Shown in pieces: positions 58,951 through 64,000 of a stretch of DNA of 64,000 nt. The stretch is from Cohnella abietis (GTDB taxonomy: Bacteria; Bacillota; Bacilli; Paenibacillales; Paenibacillaceae), in the NCBI RefSeq assembly GCF_004295585.1, contig NZ_AP019400.1:1641501-1705500 (forward strand), read 5' to 3'. The notes beneath the pieces were generated by a model. That model was given only the letters and a program-made list of their open reading frames with translations, did not search any database and was not told the origin of the DNA. How positions within the stretch are numbered: position 1 is the first letter of the stretch; each line of letters opens with the position of its first letter. The position numbers and the translations under genes were made by a program.

Positions 58951-59829
58951 ATGACAGAACGAAAAACACTGCTGGCCTACTTATTTTTATTACCGGCTCT
59001 GCTTTTATTCGCGGCTTTCTTTCTCTATCCGGTATCCACCAGCATCGTACGAAGCTTTACTGATTGGAACGGGTTCAATTCAGCGTTCAAATGGGTGGGG
59101 TGGAGAAATTACGAAACGGTATGGAGCGATACACACTTCTGGGAAGCGACTGGACGAACGCTTAAATTCGCTTTTATTACAACAATTGCCCAGACGGTTC
59201 TTGGATTTTTAATCGCCTACTTTATTTATTCGCTCGTGTCAGAACGTTGGAAAAAATTGCTGCGAATAGCCATTTATACACCGGTAATCTTGCCAGGAGC
59301 GGTTGTATCTCTGCTCTGGGTTAATATGCTTTCACCGAACTTCGGTATGGTAAACCAATGGTTAAACAAGCTAGGACTCGGGTCCTTTGCTAGAGGCTGG
59401 CTTGGAGATACCGGTACAGCAATGAATATGGTCATGGCGGTTAATACGTGGAAATTTATTGGTATGACGGTTACGTTCTACATCGTAGCGATGTTGACTA
59501 TCCCTAAGGAAGTCATAGAAAGCGCAAAAATCGATGGTGCTGGAAAAGGCAGGATGATGTGGAACATCTTTCGCCCTTTATTGACGGGTATAACGGAAGT
59601 GAATTTCATTTTGTCGTTAATCGGCGGTCTTAAGGCGTTCGATCTCATCTATATGATGACGGGGGGCGGACCAGGCGACAGCACGACAGTGCTTGGAATT
59701 ATGGTTTATCGGAGGGCATTCCTGTCCTTCAAATTCGGTGAAGCTATTACCATGGGAATTCTATTATTCATCATTATCCTTGTGCTGACGTTGATTAGTA
59801 GAAAACTTATGGCGAATCGAGAGGGATGA
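58951..59829 (+). CDS. ABC sugar importer 3, permease (MalF type)
   Basis: 292 residues, six membrane helices, first at LAYLFLLPALLLFAAFFLYP (residues 8-27). EAA-type loop ESAKIDGAGKGRMMWNIFRP near 190. Typical MTGGGPGDSTTVLG block near 235. AGGAGAA precedes the ATG. Overlaps the next permease by four bases. Confidence 0.92.
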   Translation: MTERKTLLAYLFLLPALLLFAAFFLYPVSTSIVRSFTDWNGFNSAFKWVGWRNYETVWSDTHFWEATGRTLKFAFITTIAQTVLGFLIAYFIYSLVSERWKKLLRIAIYTPVILPGAVVSLLWVNMLSPNFGMVNQWLNKLGLGSFARGWLGDTGTAMNMVMAVNTWKFIGMTVTFYIVAMLTIPKEVIESAKIDGAGKGRMMWNIFRPLLTGITEVNFILSLIGGLKAFDLIYMMTGGGPGDSTTVLGIMVYRRAFLSFKFGEAITMGILLFIIILVLTLISRKLMANREG

Positions 59830-60665
59830 AGATGCTCAGAAACAGACTAGCACGATGGAGCAACTATGTGTTGTTGTCGCTTATTACTTTAATTATCCTT
59901 TACCCTATGATATATATGATTTTGAATTCATTAAGATCGACTAAAGAAATCATGTTATTTCCTACGCAGCTATGGCCTTCTGGGAAGTTTCAATGGACGA
60001 ATTACGCAGATGCATTCCAAATTGGCAAAGTGTCGGTTTACTTTCTGAACAGTGTAACAGTTACAGGTGCGACACTGTTTTTCCAATTAATCGTCGTAAC
60101 GCTTGCCGCGTATTCGCTCGGTAAATGGAAGCCGCCTGGTTATCGGATCCTGTTCTTTTTATTTTTAGCTACGCTGATGATAACCTCTGAGATGACAACA
60201 ATTCCTGTATTCCTGATGCTTCGCCAATTTGATCTCCTAAATACGCATCAGGGTTTAATCCTGGCATATATAGGCGGAGGAATTGGAATGGCCATTTATT
60301 TGATTAAGAATTTTGTTGATACACTGCCGAAGGAGATGGAAGAGGCAGCTAAAATAGATGGGGCTGGTTTGCTACGTATTTTCTGGTCCATTGATCTTCC
60401 ATTAATTGTTCCTGTGCTCGCAGTTGTCTCAATTATGAGCTTCGTTGGTGTTTGGAGCGAGTTTTTCTGGGCGTTGATCACGATATCAGAAGATAAGTTA
60501 AAAACATTGCCTCTTGGATTACTTAACTTTCAATCTCAGTACAATACCAATTATGGTGTTTTGTTAGCTGGTTTAACAATTGTCACGCTTCCATCTATGC
60601 TAGTCTATTTGCTGTTCTCCCGTTATTTTATCGAAGGGATGACTGCTGGCTCTATTAAAGGATAG
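59826..60665 (+). CDS. ABC sugar importer 3, permease (MalG type)
   Basis: 279 residues, ATG overlapping the TGA before it. First helix at residues 15-33. EAA loop EEAAKIDGAGLLRIFWSIDL near 172, the most canonical of the three importers. Ends with FIEGMTAGSIKG. Last gene of the operon. Confidence 0.92.
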   Translation: MKMLRNRLARWSNYVLLSLITLIILYPMIYMILNSLRSTKEIMLFPTQLWPSGKFQWTNYADAFQIGKVSVYFLNSVTVTGATLFFQLIVVTLAAYSLGKWKPPGYRILFFLFLATLMITSEMTTIPVFLMLRQFDLLNTHQGLILAYIGGGIGMAIYLIKNFVDTLPKEMEEAAKIDGAGLLRIFWSIDLPLIVPVLAVVSIMSFVGVWSEFFWALITISEDKLKTLPLGLLNFQSQYNTNYGVLLAGLTIVTLPSMLVYLLFSRYFIEGMTAGSIKG

Positions 60666-61207
60666 CCTATCTGACATTTTTCAGGGAGCTGTCTATCGAT
60701 TATAGTTTTTGCGGGGATGTATCTCCTTCCGGTTGTTGCTCCACCCCGTATAGTGAAGATAAGCTTTGTAGTCATTTCCGAATACTTTACGGGGACCCCG
60801 GGTTGAAATCGTGAAATCTGAATGGGTAAACTCGTAACAAGGAGATTTCACGATTTCAAAGGCAAGCGCTTCGCTCCTACAGGAGATACTTCCCCTCTTT
60901 TTCTAATCGAGTAGGACCAGAAAAATGCAAAAATAAACCTCTCTTTGGTCAAATGGGTGTGTTGAGCAACCATTTACGAGATGAGGTTTCTTTGTGCATT
61001 CAATATAGGCACAGGAATAACCTCCTGCGCCATCACCTTTTCGTTTGAACGTCATTCTTACTCAAAGTGAACTATTACATAAGTGATCTTAAAATTCACT
61101 TATGGGACAGCCTCTTCGTATACACAATTTATTGATGTTCAAGCTTTACTCTTGTAGACTGTTCACATGTTTAACATGAAATTCTAGAATCGGGTGAGGT
61201 AGCAGAT
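60666..61207 (+). other. Gene-free interval with two hairpins before a two-component system
   Basis: No plausible gene on either strand. 60803-60819 is perfectly complementary to 60843-60859 (17 bases each, 23-base loop), perhaps the operon's 3' hairpin. A second stem, CATAAGTGA (61078-61086) with TCACTTATG (61096-61104), is followed by GGGACAGCC. These could be remains of a mobile element, but I see no transposase fragment. Confidence 0.55.
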
Positions 61208-62938
61208 ATGATGAGCAGAAGTATTTCATCCAAAAAGCTTATTGTACTTATTATGATGATATTTACGGTTCCGTTTACTGGGTTTTTGTTGGTTTACAAC
61301 TTTTACACCGTGAACATGCTGAATAACAGAATAGCGGAGACGAACCAGAGCCGTGTGGAGTTTAACCGTTTCTACCTAGAGGAGAATTTGCATAATGTCG
61401 AGAACTTCATGGCTAATCTCGTAGCTAATGATCGTAGCTATGGACGTCTGCGCTATGAGCTGACACCGCTTGATGCACACCTTAATACATTCAGTATTTT
61501 GGAAAAATTCAAGGATTTTCTCCCTACCCAGAAGACTGCGGCTGCTTTGTTTATCTACACCCCCAAAAATGAGCTATACCGAAAAGTGTTCCAAGGAGAC
61601 ATTAGCTCCGATGAACGTGAAGAGGTTGATCATTATCTGAGGAAGCTTGTTATCACCGAGACAGATCTGGGGCAGCGGGGATGGTTTACTCAACAGGTGG
61701 GCGCCAAAAACTATCTTTTCCGCATTCTCGGCGGCAACGGCGTGTTCACTATCTTCATGCTTGACCTGAGCCAAGCGACGACACCGGGCAATAGCTCTAA
61801 ACAGGATAGTTCCAATGATATTTTCCTATATTCAACTACGCAGGGGGAAGCATTGACGTCCAAGAAGGTCGTTGGGGATGCTGGCATTGTTCTTAAAGGT
61901 AACAGCGATGCGTACTACATTTCTGGCAAGGCTGAGCGATATTTTATCGTACAGAGCTATAGTGAAAATGCGGGAATTAATCTCGTCTACGCCATGCGCT
62001 ATCATAATTTTCTGGGTGCAATGAATCCACTGAGTCTCTCGTTGCTCATTGCTTCAATTGTGTTTATTATCCTGCTTTTTGTATGCTTCCGGTTACTGAA
62101 GCGCAATTTTTTTACACCGCTTAGTGAGCTCGTAAGCACTATTGAGCGTATTCGTAACGGCAATATCGAGGCAAAAATAAGCCCAGTAGGACGAATAGAG
62201 GAATTTGAGCAGGTAAGTGAGGCATTTAATGCCATGATGGACCAGATTAAGCGGCTCAAGATCGTTGCGTACGAGCAGAAGCTGGAGGCTCATCGAGCTA
62301 AGCTGGAGTATTTGCAAATTCAGATCCGTCCCCATTTTTTCCTCAATATTTTGAAAAACCTGTATGGACTGGCGGAGGCGGAAAGCTATAAGCGAATACA
62401 GAAAATGATACTCGTACTCTCGGATTACCTGCGCTTTATGATTCAGGAGCACGCCGTGACTATTCCGTTATCAGTTGAATTGCGCAATGTCGAAACGTAT
62501 GTACTGCTACAGCAGATGAGCTTATCTGTGCCCATTAACTGCACAATCGATGTCGATACGGCCTTAAATGAGCTGCAGATTCCCCCGCTGACCATTCTTA
62601 CCTTTGTAGAGAATGCGGTGAAGCATGCGACCGTACCGCATACGACGCTTAAGATTCATATTAAAGTCAGGCTGCTGCAAAATGAGGATGGAGAGTATAT
62701 CAACATTACCATTCTGGATAACGGACCAGGCTTTTCAGATGAAGCACTAAGCTGGCTCAACGGGGGCAGCGATATTCAAACCGCCGCACAGCACGTGGGC
62801 ATTGCCAATGTCCGCCGCAGGTTTGCACTTATCTATGAGAACAAAAAAATGTTTTACTTTGACCGTTCCAACGGTTCATGTGTGGAGATCTTTATACCGT
62901 ACCGGAATGATATAGTAGGGACGGAGCAGCTTAGATGA
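61208..62938 (+). CDS. YesM-type sensor histidine kinase
   Basis: 576 residues. Membrane helix (10-32), extracellular sensing region (35-270), second helix (about 280-298), HAMP-like segment (LLKRNFFTPLSELVSTIERI), His-kinase domain with phospho-acceptor His376 in QIRPHFFLNILK, and ATPase domain (FVENAVKHATVP, DNGPGFSDEAL, VGIANVRRRF). QIRPHFF varies from the common QINPHFL. It overlaps the response regulator frame by four bases if that begins at 62935. It may control the importer upstream or genes beyond the window. Confidence 0.9.
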   Translation: MMSRSISSKKLIVLIMMIFTVPFTGFLLVYNFYTVNMLNNRIAETNQSRVEFNRFYLEENLHNVENFMANLVANDRSYGRLRYELTPLDAHLNTFSILEKFKDFLPTQKTAAALFIYTPKNELYRKVFQGDISSDEREEVDHYLRKLVITETDLGQRGWFTQQVGAKNYLFRILGGNGVFTIFMLDLSQATTPGNSSKQDSSNDIFLYSTTQGEALTSKKVVGDAGIVLKGNSDAYYISGKAERYFIVQSYSENAGINLVYAMRYHNFLGAMNPLSLSLLIASIVFIILLFVCFRLLKRNFFTPLSELVSTIERIRNGNIEAKISPVGRIEEFEQVSEAFNAMMDQIKRLKIVAYEQKLEAHRAKLEYLQIQIRPHFFLNILKNLYGLAEAESYKRIQKMILVLSDYLRFMIQEHAVTIPLSVELRNVETYVLLQQMSLSVPINCTIDVDTALNELQIPPLTILTFVENAVKHATVPHTTLKIHIKVRLLQNEDGEYINITILDNGPGFSDEALSWLNGGSDIQTAAQHVGIANVRRRFALIYENKKMFYFDRSNGSCVEIFIPYRNDIVGTEQLR

Positions 62939-62961
62939 AGCAAACAAAGGAGATGAAGGAT

Positions 62962-64000
62962 ATGGTCGTGCTTGTGGTGGATGACCAGACCAGTGTCGTT
63001 AGTGGCATTATCTTTGGGGTGAACTGGAAGGAAATCGGCGTTCGCGAAGTATTGAAGGCGTATAATGCGTTCGAGGCTAAGGAAATTATTATGAGGGAAA
63101 CGGTGGATATTCTTCTCTGCGATATTGAGATGCCAGTGGAAAGCGGACTTGATCTGTTTCGTTGGATTAAGGATCAGCAGAAGACGATGGAGTGCATTTT
63201 CCTTACAGCGCATGCGGATTTTATTTATATGAAGCAAGCTATGCAATTGGGCGGGTTTGATTATATTTTGCAGCCGGCGCGATATAAGGATATTGAAAAC
63301 GCGATTGAGCGTGCAGCACATAAAATTCAGGCCAATCAGGAAAGCCAGAAATATTATGACTATGGCAAAATGCTCTATCACGAAAAAGCACGGTTAGTTG
63401 ATGCGCTGCTGCGTGGTTGGTTTACGGACAGGGAGATTCGGACTGAAACTCTGCTAGACGATTCCGCCAAGCTTGGCATTACCATAAGTGCTGACGGCAA
63501 GCTTCATCTCGTGCTGCTGAGCGTTAACAGGAGGGTATCCGAAGCGGATGATCTAGATGAACTGCTGCGAACGAAGGCTGCAGAGCTTTTTGCTCGCTAT
63601 GGGCAGAAGATTCTTATTACACAGCTATCCAAAAAAGACTATGGGCTTGTCATCTATTCCGACACTCGATTCACAATGGACGAGCAAGGCCTAATGCGCC
63701 AGCTAGAGCTACTTATGGATGCCTGCCGCCAATACAATGGGTCCGATATCGCATGCTACGCAGCGAGTGTCACTTCCCATTCGCAGATTTCTGTGTGTGC
63801 CATGCAGCTTGAAGTGATGCGCAAAAATAATGTTTCCCTAACGAGCAAGGTGTTTATTGCCGGTTACGAAGGACATCACGATATAGAGAGTGTCGACATA
63901 CCGAATATGAAAATCTGGGGAAGCCTACTGCTCAATGGAGGGGCATCAGCCGTTTGCGAGCAGGCTATTGCTTTTTTGGACGAGCTGTCTGCATCAGGTC
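62962..64000 (+). CDS. YesN-type response regulator, N-terminal part (runs off window)
   Basis: The frame stays open to the window end. ATG 62962 is chosen because AAGGAG lies nine bases upstream and the receiver domain starts at once (MVVLVVDDQTSV); ATG 62935, overlapping the kinase stop, would add nine residues. Acid pocket Asp7-Asp8, phospho-acceptor Asp54 in ILLCDIEMP, then Thr in FLTAHAD; the usual Lys in the last receiver strand is replaced (YILQPARY, where KP is expected), an unusual substitution. A long middle domain follows. The AraC DNA-binding end lies beyond 64000. Confidence 0.88.
   Translation, partial: MVVLVVDDQTSVVSGIIFGVNWKEIGVREVLKAYNAFEAKEIIMRETVDILLCDIEMPVESGLDLFRWIKDQQKTMECIFLTAHADFIYMKQAMQLGGFDYILQPARYKDIENAIERAAHKIQANQESQKYYDYGKMLYHEKARLVDALLRGWFTDREIRTETLLDDSAKLGITISADGKLHLVLLSVNRRVSEADDLDELLRTKAAELFARYGQKILITQLSKKDYGLVIYSDTRFTMDEQGLMRQLELLMDACRQYNGSDIACYAASVTSHSQISVCAMQLEVMRKNNVSLTSKVFIAGYEGHHDIESVDIPNMKIWGSLLLNGGASAVCEQAIAFLDELSASG

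Noticed and set aside
61078-61112. Insertion-sequence end
   Set aside because: There is an inverted repeat and a GGGACAGCC motif, but no transposase fragment and no matching second end found.

Overview
The window looks like chromosomal DNA of a Paenibacillus-type soil Firmicute. The signs are strong GGAGG ribosome-binding sites, frequent GTG and TTG starts, lipoprotein sugar-binding proteins, ABC sugar importers without their own ATPase, YesM/YesN-type two-component systems, long secreted proteins ending in three S-layer-homology (SLH) repeats, and cre-like CcpA sites. The genus is an inference from gene content. I saw no rRNA, tRNA, CRISPR array or intact insertion sequence.

Almost everything serves plant or microbial polysaccharide use. 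Region 1 (1-12967) is the end of a LacI regulator, then a mannoside operon: importer (binding protein and two permeases), GH2 beta-mannosidase-like enzyme, GH92 alpha-mannosidase-like enzyme and two poorly characterised enzymes (DUF6259-like and a six-hairpin type). Region 2 (13007-19858) holds a decayed GH36-like remnant, a giant SLH-anchored GH50-like enzyme with three copies of a 190-residue module, and an Rpn-type nuclease gene. Region 3 (19966-29758) has an AraC regulator, a GH127 beta-L-arabinofuranosidase, a beta-helix protein with a cohesin-like domain plus dockerin, a cohesin-SLH surface protein, and an ADP-ribosylglycohydrolase-family protein.

Region 4 (29892-43731) has a two-component system, a second importer, a GH127 pseudogene, a GH2 beta-galactosidase, a scar left by a second copy of the importer operon, a GH130 enzyme, an alpha/beta hydrolase and an intact GH127. 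I read this as a duplicated locus whose copies decayed in complementary ways: one kept the importer and lost GH127, the other did the reverse. Region 5 (44116-48036) is an SLH-anchored beta-helix (pectate-lyase-like) protein.

Region 6 (48153-53727, minus strand) is a sugar isomerase-like gene with a GH51 tail remnant behind it, a PfkB kinase, a TIM-barrel isomerase/epimerase, a block of 52-bp tandem repeats and a LacI regulator. Region 7 (54026-60665) is a LacI-GH78-importer operon with an apparent second operator inside the GH78 gene. Region 8 (61208-64000) is another histidine kinase and response regulator, cut by the window end.

Together the surface enzymes would cut pectin, arabinan, galactan or mannan-like polymers outside the cell. 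The three importers would bring in oligosaccharides using a shared ATPase encoded elsewhere, and the cytoplasmic GH2, GH92, GH127, GH130 and GH78 enzymes would release monosaccharides. The most interesting items are the neighbouring cohesin-dockerin pair, the complementary decay of the duplicated importer/GH127 locus, the near-identical GH127 3' halves, the duplicated 20-bp LacI operator, and an internal start site in the Rpn gene.
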